Origin: an uncultured Chitinophaga sp.
GTDB lineage: Bacteria > Bacteroidota > Bacteroidia > Chitinophagales > Chitinophagaceae
Direction of reading: 5' to 3'
DNA length: 19,672 bases
NCBI RefSeq assembly: GCF_937874145.1
Contig: NZ_CALNBI010000419.1
Coordinates: 1 to 19,672, forward strand
The translations under genes were made by a program, and so were the position numbers. This document shows positions 1-7,882 of this stretch, piece after piece. Position 1 is the stretch's first letter. Each line of letters starts with the position of its first letter. The notes beneath the pieces are model-generated. The model did not search any database. It worked only from the letters and a program-made list of their open reading frames with translations, and was not told where the DNA came from.

Positions 1-893
1 GGAAAGTGAAAAACTGGATCGTCCTCAACGAGCCCTTTGGCTTTACATCGCTCGGGTATATGCTGGGCGTGCATGCGCCGGGGAAGTTCGGACTGTCGTA
101 TTTCCTGCCGGCGGTACACCATGTGGCGCTGGCCCAGGCGGCGGGAGGGAGGGCCCTCCGTGCAGAGGTTCCGGGTGCGCGCATCGGCGTCGCCTATTCC
201 TGCTCGAAAATCATCCCCTTCACAGATAACGAAAACGACCGGGCCGCCGCCGCGCGTATCGATGCATTGTTTAACCGCCTCTTCATCGAGCCGGCGCTGG
301 GCATGGGGTATCCGGACGGCGACTTTCCGCTGCTGGCACGCATCGCCCGCCGGTACGCGCTTTGGCGCGATTGGGACCAGCTTCCCTTCGACTTCGATTT
401 TATCGGCATACAAAATTACTTCCCGCTGGTAGTGCGGTATAATCCCTTCATGCCCTACATCAACGCCTCCGAAGTCAAAGCCCGGCACCGGAAAGTGCCC
501 ACCACCGCGCTGGGCTGGGAAATCAGCGGCAACGGGCTTTTCAGTATCCTGCAGCAATTCGCGGCTTATCCCGGGGTAAAAGAACTGATGGTCACCGAAG
601 GCGGCGCGGCGTTCCACGATGTGCACGACAACGGCCGTATCCACGACCCGGCGCGCATCGCGTGGTACGAAGAATATCTCCGCGCAGCGCTGCTGGCCAA
701 ACGGTCCGGCGTTCCGCTGACAGGTTATTTCGCCTGGACGCTCACCGATAACTTTGAATGGGCCGAAGGGTACAACGCCCGGTTCGGGCTCGTGCATGTG
801 GATTTTGCATCGCAGCGGCGGACGGTAAAATCGTCCGGGAAGTGGTTCGGGGAGTGGCTGGAAGGAAAGGCGCAAATCCCCGGCGGGCAATAG
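1..893 (+). CDS. GH1 beta-glucosidase, C-terminal part (5' end outside window)
   Basis: Glycoside hydrolase family 1 enzyme that hydrolyses beta-glycosidic bonds by the retaining mechanism. The open frame enters from the left edge (first full codon at base 3), so about the first 150 residues of the usual ~450 are missing; the GTG at 6 is an internal valine, because it sits directly before the family motif WIVLNEP. The acid/base glutamate of NEP is encoded at 30-32 and the nucleophile glutamate of VTEGG at 597-599. They are about 189 residues apart, the normal GH1 distance. The C-terminal signature FAWTLTDNFEWAEGY followed by RFGLVHVDF is intact, so the protein looks functional. One oddity is that the usual TENG nucleophile motif reads TEGG. 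The exact sugar specificity cannot be read from this part, and no secretion signal can be judged. Confidence 0.95.
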   Translation, partial: KVKNWIVLNEPFGFTSLGYMLGVHAPGKFGLSYFLPAVHHVALAQAAGGRALRAEVPGARIGVAYSCSKIIPFTDNENDRAAAARIDALFNRLFIEPALGMGYPDGDFPLLARIARRYALWRDWDQLPFDFDFIGIQNYFPLVVRYNPFMPYINASEVKARHRKVPTTALGWEISGNGLFSILQQFAAYPGVKELMVTEGGAAFHDVHDNGRIHDPARIAWYEEYLRAALLAKRSGVPLTGYFAWTLTDNFEWAEGYNARFGLVHVDFASQRRTVKSSGKWFGEWLEGKAQIPGGQ

Positions 894-961
894 CAAACCG
901 GTTTTTGGGGTTGCCGTATAAAGGTTTAAAGATGGTTTAACTGATTACCCGCCGGGGTGAT

Positions 962-2188
962 TTACAATTCTCTTCGTTTATAAAACCAGTTATCGCGCAG
1001 GGAAAGATGCAGCACGACATTGAAATAATTTTCCTGTACAAGTCCTTTCGTGGTAACGCCGCGCTGGCCGCCTTCCACACCGAGATAATATCGCAGATGA
1101 CCGGTGCGGCTGGGTAAAGACACGCCTGCCGAAATGCTGAAATCCTCCAGCGGTTGTTCTTTCACCGTGATGTAATTCTTCTGGAACGCCGCGCCCAGCT
1201 GGATCACGGTGCCTTCCGCTTCGCGGCCGTAGAAGTCCAGCCGCCCGAAAGTATATTCCATTCCGCCGGCATAGCGTTCGGCATTTTTATATTGATAAGA
1301 TGCGCCGCTTTTATTGACGTTTCTCCAATCCTGTTTTTTGTAATCCGCCAGCCACGTGAGGTTGCCGGTACCCGCACTGAGCCCGAAGCCCAGCTGCGAA
1401 GGGATCTTGTATTCGGCCGACGTGGTTTTGTCCTGGTAAAGTACGGTACCGTCGGAAGCCTTGATGCTGAAATCCCCGCTGCCGCGTAGGGTGGTGGCGA
1501 GGCGGTAGGTAGCGCCGGCGCCGAGGGTCCATTCCCCGATTTTGCCCTGGTACTGCAGGCCCGCCGTGAAGTTGAGATTGCGGTAATACAGGTCGCGGGA
1601 AGTATGCACGGCATCGCTGGCCAGGCTGTCGATCGTATTGACGGGCCCAAAGATGACGGCGGAAGAAATACCCAGGCTGAGGTTCTTTGTGATCCGCACG
1701 CCGTTGCTGATGTAAAACCGGTTCAGCCCGCCGTTTCCTTCGATGGCGTTCCGGACATTTTCCGTCACGCCTTCGATGGGCGTGGTGTTGAGCATTTTGT
1801 AATCCACGCGGCTATACGGCATCAGGCCGATGCTGATCCCCCAGCGCTCCTGCGCCTTAAACCCGATGGCGAACCTTTTGAACGAAATATCACCGGCGGA
1901 TTGGGAATTGTTAGCCGTTTGATATTGCACCGTTTTTCCTGCCATGCCGGCTTCGAAATAAAACATCTGCATCGGCAACGCGGTGTACGATGCGGGGTTT
2001 TGTTCGTTCAGGAACTGCCCCGACTGCCGCGCGATCCCCGCGCTGCCAACGCCAAAGTTGCGGCTGTAATCGCGCTCCTCCAGGTCGCCGATACCGAATG
2101 CGGAGTACAGCGAGTTAACGCCTTTCTGCGCCGCCACGCGGCCGGAGATCAGCACTAGAAAACAAAAGGTGGTATAAATGCGCGTCAT
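962..2188 (-). CDS. Outer-membrane beta-barrel-like protein, partner of DUF4270 lipoprotein
   Basis: A 408-residue protein with a signal peptide (MTRIYTTFCFLVLISGRVAA, cleavage near AAQ). The mature N-terminus NSLYSAFGIGDL resembles a Bacteroidota outer-membrane protein type that opens with NSpYSrfGiGDL. The rest alternates polar and hydrophobic residues and is rich in aromatic and glycine residues, as in a transmembrane beta-barrel; it ends in a charged tail (KRREL). The open frame extends upstream to 2476, but the ATG at 2186-2188 is the right start. It begins the signal peptide and overlaps the stop of the upstream DUF4270 gene as ATGA, which suggests translational coupling. The upstream extension is only the shadow of that gene. 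The function is unknown; a transport or surface-anchoring role together with the DUF4270 lipoprotein is inference. Confidence 0.8.
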   Translation of the reverse strand: MTRIYTTFCFLVLISGRVAAQKGVNSLYSAFGIGDLEERDYSRNFGVGSAGIARQSGQFLNEQNPASYTALPMQMFYFEAGMAGKTVQYQTANNSQSAGDISFKRFAIGFKAQERWGISIGLMPYSRVDYKMLNTTPIEGVTENVRNAIEGNGGLNRFYISNGVRITKNLSLGISSAVIFGPVNTIDSLASDAVHTSRDLYYRNLNFTAGLQYQGKIGEWTLGAGATYRLATTLRGSGDFSIKASDGTVLYQDKTTSAEYKIPSQLGFGLSAGTGNLTWLADYKKQDWRNVNKSGASYQYKNAERYAGGMEYTFGRLDFYGREAEGTVIQLGAAFQKNYITVKEQPLEDFSISAGVSLPSRTGHLRYYLGVEGGQRGVTTKGLVQENYFNVVLHLSLRDNWFYKRREL

Positions 2189-3483
2189 TGGTATAACAGG
2201 TAATAGATCTTCAAATAAGCCCGGTAGCCTTCGTGTCTGGCGTCTCCCAGCACCAGGCGGTTCAGCTGGGAGTAATATTCGCCCGCCGCGGGCAGCAACA
2301 GCAAGCCCATGTAATTCGCGTTGTTGCCGGTGGCCATGGCGGTGCAATAGGTAGTGAGGTCGTAGGTGTAGCGCGTTTTTTCCGGGTACAGCAGATCGGT
2401 GACGAGGTCGCCGTATTGGTAGCCCATTGTTGTGGCCAGCGTATCGCTCACTACCTGGTTTTTGTCCGCCGGGCATAAGGTGAGCCGCGGCGGCAAAGGG
2501 AATTGCGCGTAAGTCGGGTTCACCGGCGTGAGAATCAGCTGCGCTTCCATCACCCGGCCGTATTTGGACAGCATGGGCAGGTTGGCCAGCGAAGGGAAAT
2601 CCAGCCGGATCACCATGCCAGTGGCGGATTGCAGCCAGGCGCGGTTGCCGGCGTCGCTGCTCAGGAGGCCCGCAGGGCCGGGAGCCAATCCGGCCAGCGG
2701 GGTACCGCTCCTGTCAACATGCACTTCGTTGTATTGTAACTCCGGATTGCCCAGCGGAAAATCAATCGTGTATTCTTCGATTTCGGAAGTGGAAATATGA
2801 TAATGCAACCGCATCACCACCGTACTGTCCGACGCAGGAATGCGGTACATCGCCGCACCATTGCCGGCACGGAGTTGCAGGCCTTTCATATAATCAAGAA
2901 ACAGCAAGTCGGAGGATACGTCTTCCGATTTCGAACGGATCTTTTCCATCAGTTCACGGCCAAACGCATCGCGGAGGCGGAGGCTGATGCTGTTGCCGCT
3001 GCGCGGAAGCACCGAAACGTATTCCTGTGCCAGCGGTGTGGAGGCGTGGGGGAAGATATGATGGGTGAAGAACATCGCCTGGTCGTCGTCCAGCACCAGC
3101 GGGCGTGAGAGCTGGTAAACCGACCATTCCTGCCCCGGCAGCGTATCGCCGTAGGAATAACTGTCCGGTTTGAAGATGATCTCGATGGAATCGTATTGGG
3201 CGGATTCGGTCAGCTCCGGAAAAGACGCCGGCCGGGCGATGCGGAAATTGGACGCTACGCTGACCCGGCCCGTTTCGGGATCGGCGTAGCCGCCGGCGAG
3301 GAGATAGCCGGTGGCAGAGGCCGGCACGGAATCGAGCTGTATGGTGCGCATTTCGATGCTGACCGTATCGATGAGCGAGTAGCGGACGTTGCCGCCGGGG
3401 GCTACGTCTTCATACACAAACCCGCTTTTGTCACAAGCCGCGAGGCCGGTGATCGCGGCTATCGCCAGAAGTTTCCATTTCAT
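2185..3483 (-). CDS. DUF4270 family lipoprotein
   Basis: A 432-residue protein with a short lipoprotein signal peptide ending in the lipobox LAAC (Cys17 as lipidated residue), so it should sit on an envelope membrane. After the signal, the segment with VRYSLIDTVSIEMRTIQLDS followed by GYLLAGGYADPETGRVSVAS matches the N-terminal pattern of DUF4270, where a 'DT' strand is followed by LDS and then G-YxDP-G. The family is widespread in Bacteroidota and has no defined activity. It is often encoded beside a barrel-like outer-membrane protein, as here: the two genes overlap at ATGA (2185-2188) and form one minus-strand unit. The start ATG at 3481-3483 gives the signal peptide directly. A weak -7-like TATCATTG lies about 8 bases upstream on the minus strand. 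Function unknown. Confidence 0.82.
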   Translation of the reverse strand: MKWKLLAIAAITGLAACDKSGFVYEDVAPGGNVRYSLIDTVSIEMRTIQLDSVPASATGYLLAGGYADPETGRVSVASNFRIARPASFPELTESAQYDSIEIIFKPDSYSYGDTLPGQEWSVYQLSRPLVLDDDQAMFFTHHIFPHASTPLAQEYVSVLPRSGNSISLRLRDAFGRELMEKIRSKSEDVSSDLLFLDYMKGLQLRAGNGAAMYRIPASDSTVVMRLHYHISTSEIEEYTIDFPLGNPELQYNEVHVDRSGTPLAGLAPGPAGLLSSDAGNRAWLQSATGMVIRLDFPSLANLPMLSKYGRVMEAQLILTPVNPTYAQFPLPPRLTLCPADKNQVVSDTLATTMGYQYGDLVTDLLYPEKTRYTYDLTTYCTAMATGNNANYMGLLLLPAAGEYYSQLNRLVLGDARHEGYRAYLKIYYLLYQ

Positions 3484-3712
3484 ATCGCCGCAATGATAAA
3501 AGACGGCGGCGCACCTGCGGGCGGGGAATATGCGGCCAGGGCTTTTTTACCGATCATTTCCCCAATTCCGCCGTTCAATGCCGCAAACGGGCAGGAAAGG
3601 GGCGTTGCAGGGCCAAACGGCAAAAGCGGCTGACTGGCAGATGAAATCAGGGGATTGGTCAGGATACGCGGCTGTTCCGTCTATTTTAAAGTACCTGTAA
3701 CAGTTCGCCGGA

Positions 3713-3720
3713 TAATTTTG
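3713..3720 (+). promoter_or_regulatory. -7 box of the kelch lipoprotein gene
   Basis: TAATTTTG is a full match to the Bacteroidota -7 consensus TAnnTTTG. It lies 22 bases before the ATG at 3743, leaving a short leader. No good -33 TTG is seen at the expected distance, so the promoter may be weak or activated. The rest of the 259-bp interval 3484-3742 shows no gene or repeat. Confidence 0.5.
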
Positions 3721-3742
3721 ACCGGGTTAAAAAACAATTTCT

Positions 3743-4765
3743 ATGCAGAAAGGAAAATTATTCGGATGGATGCTGGCGGCAGTGGTGTTGTCGGCATGTT
3801 CAAAAAGCGACGACACGGAAGACGAGAACAACGGCAACTGGAAAGAGCTGCCCGAGATGTCGGCTTCTCCGCGCTCAGAAGCCGTGGCGTTCGTGATCGG
3901 CGATACGGCGTACATCGGTACGGGATTCGACGGCGACAAACAGCTGCGCGACTTCTGGAAATACAATCCCGCCAATGGCTGGAGCCAGTCCGCCAACCTG
4001 CCCGCGGAAGCCGCCGCGCGCAGCAGCGCCACCGCCTTCGTCATAGATAAGAAAGCATACGTGGGAACGGGCTTCGACGGAAAAATAAGGCTCAGCGATT
4101 TCTGGAGCTACAGCCCCGAAACGGGCAACTGGGAGAAGAAAGCACCGCTCGTGGGCCCCGATCCATCTATCAGCCTGGCCCGCCGTGATGCCGTCAGCTT
4201 CGCCATCAACGGCAAAGGGTATGTAGCCACGGGGAACGATGGCAGCGGCACCAAGGATGTTTGGATGTACGACCCGGTGGCTGACCAGTGGCTCGCCCGT
4301 CAAAGTTTCGGCGGCAGCAAACGCACGGAAGCCGTGGCTTTCGTGCTGGGGCAGAACGCCTACATCGTTACCGGCACCAACAACAGCGAACTGAAAAACG
4401 ACATGTGGGTGTACGACGCCGCTGCAGACAACTGGACGCAGAAGAACAAAATCGCCAACGTATCCGAAGACTCATTCGACGATGAATACAACATCGTAAC
4501 CAGCCAGGCCGTAGCGTTTGCTGTCAACAACAAAGCTTATGTGATCACGGGCACCGGCAATGGCATCAGCAAATCCACCTGGGAGTACGACGGCGTCACC
4601 GATCTCTGGAAGAAGGTCCGTGATTTCGAGGGCGCCGCGCGCTACAGCGCAGTAGCTTTCGTGTTGGGCGGGAAGGGGCATGTGGCGTCCGGCCGCACCG
4701 GCAGCCTGCCGCTCGACGACGTGTATCTTTTCGAACCGAATGCCACTTACAACGAAAATGATTAG
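3743..4765 (+). CDS. Kelch-repeat lipoprotein (six-bladed beta-propeller)
   Basis: A 340-residue exported protein. The signal peptide ends in the lipobox LSAC (Cys19) and is followed by an acidic stretch (SKSDDTEDENN) that resembles a lipoprotein export or linker segment. The remainder is built of six kelch-like repeats of about 45-58 residues. Each has the order W-x-x...AR/R-x-x-AVAFVI...AYIxTG...DFWxYDP, starting near residues 34, 79, 131, 183, 230 and 287. This predicts a complete six-bladed propeller with no other domain. It overlaps the downstream DUF4907 lipoprotein gene by 8 bp, so the two are made together. Kelch propellers usually bind proteins or glycans; no galactose-oxidase copper-site domain is present, so an enzymatic role is unlikely. 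The partner and substrate are unknown. Confidence 0.88.
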   Translation: MQKGKLFGWMLAAVVLSACSKSDDTEDENNGNWKELPEMSASPRSEAVAFVIGDTAYIGTGFDGDKQLRDFWKYNPANGWSQSANLPAEAAARSSATAFVIDKKAYVGTGFDGKIRLSDFWSYSPETGNWEKKAPLVGPDPSISLARRDAVSFAINGKGYVATGNDGSGTKDVWMYDPVADQWLARQSFGGSKRTEAVAFVLGQNAYIVTGTNNSELKNDMWVYDAAADNWTQKNKIANVSEDSFDDEYNIVTSQAVAFAVNNKAYVITGTGNGISKSTWEYDGVTDLWKKVRDFEGAARYSAVAFVLGGKGHVASGRTGSLPLDDVYLFEPNATYNEND

Positions 4766-5063
4766 GCAGTCCATCGCGTCATTACTGCTAATGCTGGCCG
4801 CGGTTGGCTCCCTGTCGTCGTGCAGGGAGCAGCCGTACCGGCTGGCGACAGAGCCCGTGCAGCAGGGCTGGGCTTACCGCATTACGTATCGCGGCAGGCC
4901 GATGATTTACCAGGAGCATATTCCCGCTATTCCGGGATTTCACCCGTTCCGTACACAAAGCGATGCGCACCGTACCGGGGCGCTCGTCCTGCAGAAACTG
5001 GAAAGCGGCGTCATTCCTTCGCTGAGCGAACATGAGATCGACAGCCTGCAGCTGGCCCGATAA
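4758..5063 (+). CDS. Small DUF4907-type lipoprotein
   Basis: A 101-residue protein with a hydrophobic signal segment ending in LSSC (lipobox, Cys22), so a lipoprotein. The mature part carries GWAYRITYRGRPMIYQ, then IPAIPGFHPF and AxRTGALVLQKLESG, ending with P-S-L-S-x-x-E-I-DSL. This matches the DUF4907 layout: a beta strand with GWgY, an IPaipG motif, then a short helix and an end with a serine/threonine-rich turn. The ATG at 4758 gives a normal signal peptide; an in-frame ATG at 4740 would add only six residues. The gene starts inside the kelch gene (8-bp overlap), so the two lipoproteins are probably made in fixed ratio. No enzymatic motif is seen. The family has no known function. Confidence 0.8.
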   Translation: MIRQSIASLLLMLAAVGSLSSCREQPYRLATEPVQQGWAYRITYRGRPMIYQEHIPAIPGFHPFRTQSDAHRTGALVLQKLESGVIPSLSEHEIDSLQLAR

Positions 5064-5064
5064 T

Positions 5065-5115
5065 TTTTAACACTTGCTTAAGAACCCGGAAACCTGTTTT
5101 AACACTTGGTTAAGA
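5065..5115 (+). repeat. Two 19-bp direct repeats upstream of the two-component operon (candidate operator)
   Basis: Copy 1 (5065-5083) is TTTTAACACTTGCTTAAGA and copy 2 (5097-5115) is TTTTAACACTTGGTTAAGA; they differ at one base. Start-to-start distance is 32 bp, close to three helical turns, so bound proteins would stand on the same face. Copy 2 is internally symmetrical (TTAAC, five bases, GTTAA). Copy 2 also contains the -33 TTG of the promoter. Dimeric regulators, including LytTR proteins, commonly use spaced direct repeats, but the 32-bp spacing is larger than the ~21-22 bp typical of LytTR sites. Binding by the downstream regulator is therefore inference. Confidence 0.7.
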
Positions 5116-5134
5116 CTTATGTGGCGTAAGTTTG
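5106..5134 (+). promoter_or_regulatory. Bacteroidota-type promoter of the LytS/LytTR operon
   Basis: TTG at 5106-5108, an 18-base spacer and TAAGTTTG at 5127-5134 match the Bacteroidota pattern TTG-N17-23-TAnnTTTG. The -33 element lies within the second direct repeat, so a protein bound there would touch RNA polymerase. Transcription would start a few bases after the -7 box, giving a leader of only about ten bases before the ATG at 5150. The TTG codon at 5132 lies inside the -7 box and so cannot be the translation start if this promoter is used. Confidence 0.65.
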
Positions 5135-5149
5135 AGCCGCATCACACCT

Positions 5150-6424
5150 ATGGTCAGTTGGAGGAAAATACTAAGTAACCGGGTCGTCGTAATTTGTTTG
5201 CATTTTTCAGTTTGGGTGTTGCTGTTTCTCTTTCCTTTTTTCGCATATCGCATACGGGTAGACAATCAATTGTTTTACTGGAAGGAAGGAGTGAACATGC
5301 TGTTCATCACCGGGTTGTTTTATTTGAATTATTACGTATTGATCCCGCGCTTCTTCACGCGCAGGCGCATCGGCATCTACATCGGCGTAGTGCTGCTGGC
5401 GCTGGCGGGGATCGGTTTGCAGCAGGCGCAGGTGGAGGTTGTTTTTATTAAGCTCCTGCAAATGCGCGGCGAGCGGCCCTTCATGGTAGCCGGACGAATA
5501 GGGGAGGGGGCGATGTTCGCCGTTCAGGGCCGGCCTGCGTTGGCGATGGGTGGAAGTACGCACATTGTACACCGTGCGAATGTTTCGGAAGATACAGTGA
5601 CGCCGGTGCAGACGGTCCATTTTTTGCGGGACACGCTACTGCCGCCGCCAGTATTACGGCATGGCGGGATGCGGGAGCGGAATATTTTCGGGATGTTCCT
5701 GTTCCCGGATATTTTCCGCAAATCCGTCACGTTTGCGCTGCTGGTGCTGGTGATTGGCGGGTTCATTAAAGTGGCGTCGGAATGGTTCAGGAGCGAGCAG
5801 CAGCGGGAGGCGCTCAAAGTAGCGAACCTCAATGCAGAGTTGCGTTTCCTTCGATCACAGATCAATCCGCATTTTCTTTTCAATAGTCTGAATACGGTAT
5901 ATTCCCTGGCGCACCGGCGAAGCCCCGAAACGGAGCATGCTTTGGTGAAGCTGTCGAATATCCTGCGGTATATGATTTACCAGAGCAATGAGGACAAAGT
6001 GCTGCTCGCCAACGAGATCCGCTATCTGCAGGATTTCATTGACATGCAGCGGCTCCGGCTGTCGAGCCAGGTGCCGGTGGAAGTGGAGATCAAGGGCGAC
6101 CCGGCGGGACTGCGGATAGCGCCGATGCTGCTGATCCCTTTCGTGGAAAATGCGTTCAAGCATGGCGTGAGTTATGAAGAGCCGTCGTGGATCCACATCG
6201 GGTTGGAAATATCGGAAGGCGGGCGGTTACGGTTGAGGGTGCGGAACCGGCTGCTGGAGCGGCGCGTGTCGGAAAAAGGGGGCGTGGGATTGGGGAATAC
6301 CCTCAAGCGCCTCGAACTGATGTACAAAGATGCACATGAGATCACAATCAGAGAGCAAGAGAATGAATTTATCGCTGACTTAATAATTGCTTTGAAACAT
6401 GATGAAGTGCATTGCGTTGGATGA
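5150..6424 (+). CDS. LytS-type sensor histidine kinase (4 TM, His_kinase domain)
   Basis: A membrane histidine kinase of 424 residues. It has four predicted membrane helices, at about residues 12-33, 47-65, 76-93 and 190-210, with a ~95-residue extracytoplasmic segment between the third and fourth. This is followed by a short coiled linker (FRSEQQREALKVANLNAEL) and the His_kinase domain. The phospho-acceptor is His241 in SQINPHFLFNSLNTVYSL. The ATP-binding part shows the N box PFVENAFKHG (Asn334) and the glycine motif GGVGLGNTLKRL. The start chosen is the ATG at 5150, because the alternative TTG at 5132 sits within the promoter. The gene overlaps the response-regulator gene by about 26 bp, which marks an operon. 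The signal sensed is not visible; the extracytoplasmic part has no known sensor motif that I recognise. Confidence 0.92.
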   Translation: MVSWRKILSNRVVVICLHFSVWVLLFLFPFFAYRIRVDNQLFYWKEGVNMLFITGLFYLNYYVLIPRFFTRRRIGIYIGVVLLALAGIGLQQAQVEVVFIKLLQMRGERPFMVAGRIGEGAMFAVQGRPALAMGGSTHIVHRANVSEDTVTPVQTVHFLRDTLLPPPVLRHGGMRERNIFGMFLFPDIFRKSVTFALLVLVIGGFIKVASEWFRSEQQREALKVANLNAELRFLRSQINPHFLFNSLNTVYSLAHRRSPETEHALVKLSNILRYMIYQSNEDKVLLANEIRYLQDFIDMQRLRLSSQVPVEVEIKGDPAGLRIAPMLLIPFVENAFKHGVSYEEPSWIHIGLEISEGGRLRLRVRNRLLERRVSEKGGVGLGNTLKRLELMYKDAHEITIREQENEFIADLIIALKHDEVHCVG

Positions 6425-7091
6425 CGAGCCGCTGGCGCTGGAAATTATCGCCGATTTCGCCGCCAAGGCCCCTTTCCGGATGGAGCTGACGACGTTTACG
6501 AATGCTTCCCGGGCGCTGGGTTTTTTGCAGCAGGAGCCGGTGGATTTGATTTTTCTGGATATCAAGATGCCCGATATTACAGGCATTCAGTTTATCAAAT
6601 CGTTAAAGCGGCCGCCCATGGTGATCTTCACCACCGCTTACGAAGAGTACGCGCTCGACGGGTATAACCTGGATGTGGTGGATTATCTCCTCAAGCCCAT
6701 CCCTTTCGAACGCTTCATCAAAGCCGTTACCAAAGCTGAAGAATACCGTTCCATCACTGCTCCGCGCCAGCCGGATACGGATTATATATTTGTCAAAACG
6801 GAATACCGGATCATTAAAATCAACCTGGAAGATATTCTCTACATTGAAGCGCTGAAGGATTATATCAAGATCTACACGGCCAACCAGCCGATCCTCACGC
6901 TGAAAAGCCTCAAGTCGTTCGAGTCGCGCCTGCCGAAAGACAAATTCATGCGCGTGCACCGCTCCTATCTCGTGGCGATGAACAAAATCAATTCCGTAGA
7001 GCGCAATACGGTGATGATCGCCAATCAATCCATTCCCATCAGCGAAGGCTACCGCGACAAGTTCTACGACGTGATAACGCGGCACTCATAA
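6399..7091 (+). CDS. LytTR-family response regulator
   Basis: A 230-residue cytoplasmic regulator. Residues 1-~120 form a receiver domain with the acidic pair Asp8/Asp9, phospho-acceptor Asp54 in FLDIKMPD, Thr/Ser switch region FTTAY and Lys99 in YLLKPI. Residues ~130-230 form a LytTR DNA-binding domain, recognisable from YIFVKTEYRIIKINLEDILYIE, then LKSLKSFESRLP, FMRVHRSYLVAMNKI, and a final VMIANQSIPISEGYRDKF. It starts at one of two adjacent ATG codons (6399 or 6402) within the 3' end of the kinase gene, so the kinase is its obvious partner. The direct repeats ahead of the operon are candidate binding sites, suggesting autoregulation. Otherwise its targets are unknown. A perfect 12-bp palindrome, GGTATATATACC, follows the stop codon (7092-7103). 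Confidence 0.94.
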   Translation: MMKCIALDDEPLALEIIADFAAKAPFRMELTTFTNASRALGFLQQEPVDLIFLDIKMPDITGIQFIKSLKRPPMVIFTTAYEEYALDGYNLDVVDYLLKPIPFERFIKAVTKAEEYRSITAPRQPDTDYIFVKTEYRIIKINLEDILYIEALKDYIKIYTANQPILTLKSLKSFESRLPKDKFMRVHRSYLVAMNKINSVERNTVMIANQSIPISEGYRDKFYDVITRHS

Positions 7092-7182
7092 GGTATATAT
7101 ACCATCACAAGAAAATGAATAAAGTGAACAAATATCCGCATTGATTTTATCCCTACATTTTTTCCATAATTGAAAAACCAAC

Positions 7183-7878
7183 ATGGAAATTGAAGGCGTA
7201 AAGCGGCGGAAGAAATATTACTTTATTGATGAAAGCGGGGACCCGAATTTTTATGATAAGGAAGGTAAGCCACTAACTGCAGCAGGCGGTTATCAGCCTT
7301 ACTTTATTGTAGGAATGGTGGAAACCTTTAACCGGATTGGGTTGAAGAACAGAGTGAAGAATTTTATCAAAAGAACTAGAAAAGATGTTTTGTATAATGC
7401 AATACCATCGATCGCAGAGCAAAAGGATTGGTACGTTCATGCCAGGAGGGACCATCCCGAAGTGCGGATTAATTTTATAGAATTGTTGAGAAGGTTAAGG
7501 GGAATATTGACCAATGTGGTAATAATTGAGAAGGATATCGAGAAGTTTACCACAATATTCAATGGGGAACCAGCCCACTTGTATCGCGAGGCACTTCGAA
7601 GTTTATTTGAAAGTAAGCGTTTTGAGAAGGACATTTTCCATGTGTTTTGTGTTTCTCAATTCGGTAATAATCAAATGTCTATTCTAAAGGATGCGACAAA
7701 GCATTTAGCGGAATCCGGGATAGATTTCCAAATAGATTTTGTATCCAGTAAGTTAGCTCCAGAAATGAGCGTGATTGATTATATGCTGTGGATGATACAT
7801 CGGAAATTGATTAAAGGTGAATCAAGGTTTTTCAATGCATTAAGGGATAAGTTCGGGGTAGTGGTTCAAGTAAAATAA
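7183..7878 (+). CDS. DUF3800 domain protein
   Basis: A 231-residue protein of the DUF3800 family, an RNase-H-like-fold group common in defence islands and mobile regions whose biochemical role is unresolved. The N-terminus carries the family's hallmark YYFIDESGDPNFYD (acidic pair Asp16/Asp20 around ESG). It continues with a short beta/alpha core, and the C-terminal segment MSVIDYMLWMIHRKL matches the conserved 'acidic, aromatic, basic' helix that ends the fold. No signal peptide or membrane segment is present, so it should be cytoplasmic. Its base composition is clearly AT-rich (about 38-40% GC by eye) against the mid-50s of its neighbours, which suggests horizontal acquisition. Two copies of a structured element follow directly downstream. 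No clear TAnnTTTG promoter is seen before it. It is alone in its strand unit. Confidence 0.85.
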   Translation: MEIEGVKRRKKYYFIDESGDPNFYDKEGKPLTAAGGYQPYFIVGMVETFNRIGLKNRVKNFIKRTRKDVLYNAIPSIAEQKDWYVHARRDHPEVRINFIELLRRLRGILTNVVIIEKDIEKFTTIFNGEPAHLYREALRSLFESKRFEKDIFHVFCVSQFGNNQMSILKDATKHLAESGIDFQIDFVSSKLAPEMSVIDYMLWMIHRKLIKGESRFFNALRDKFGVVVQVK

Positions 7879-7882
7879 AAAA

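Noticed and set aside
2189..2476. Upstream extension of the outer-membrane protein to a start at 2476
   Set aside because: The extension overlaps the DUF4270 gene in another frame and lacks the signal peptide; the ATG at 2188 gives a clean signal peptide and an ATGA junction.
5132..5149. TTG at 5132 as the kinase start
   Set aside because: It lies inside the -7 box of the promoter; the ATG at 5150 is the better start.
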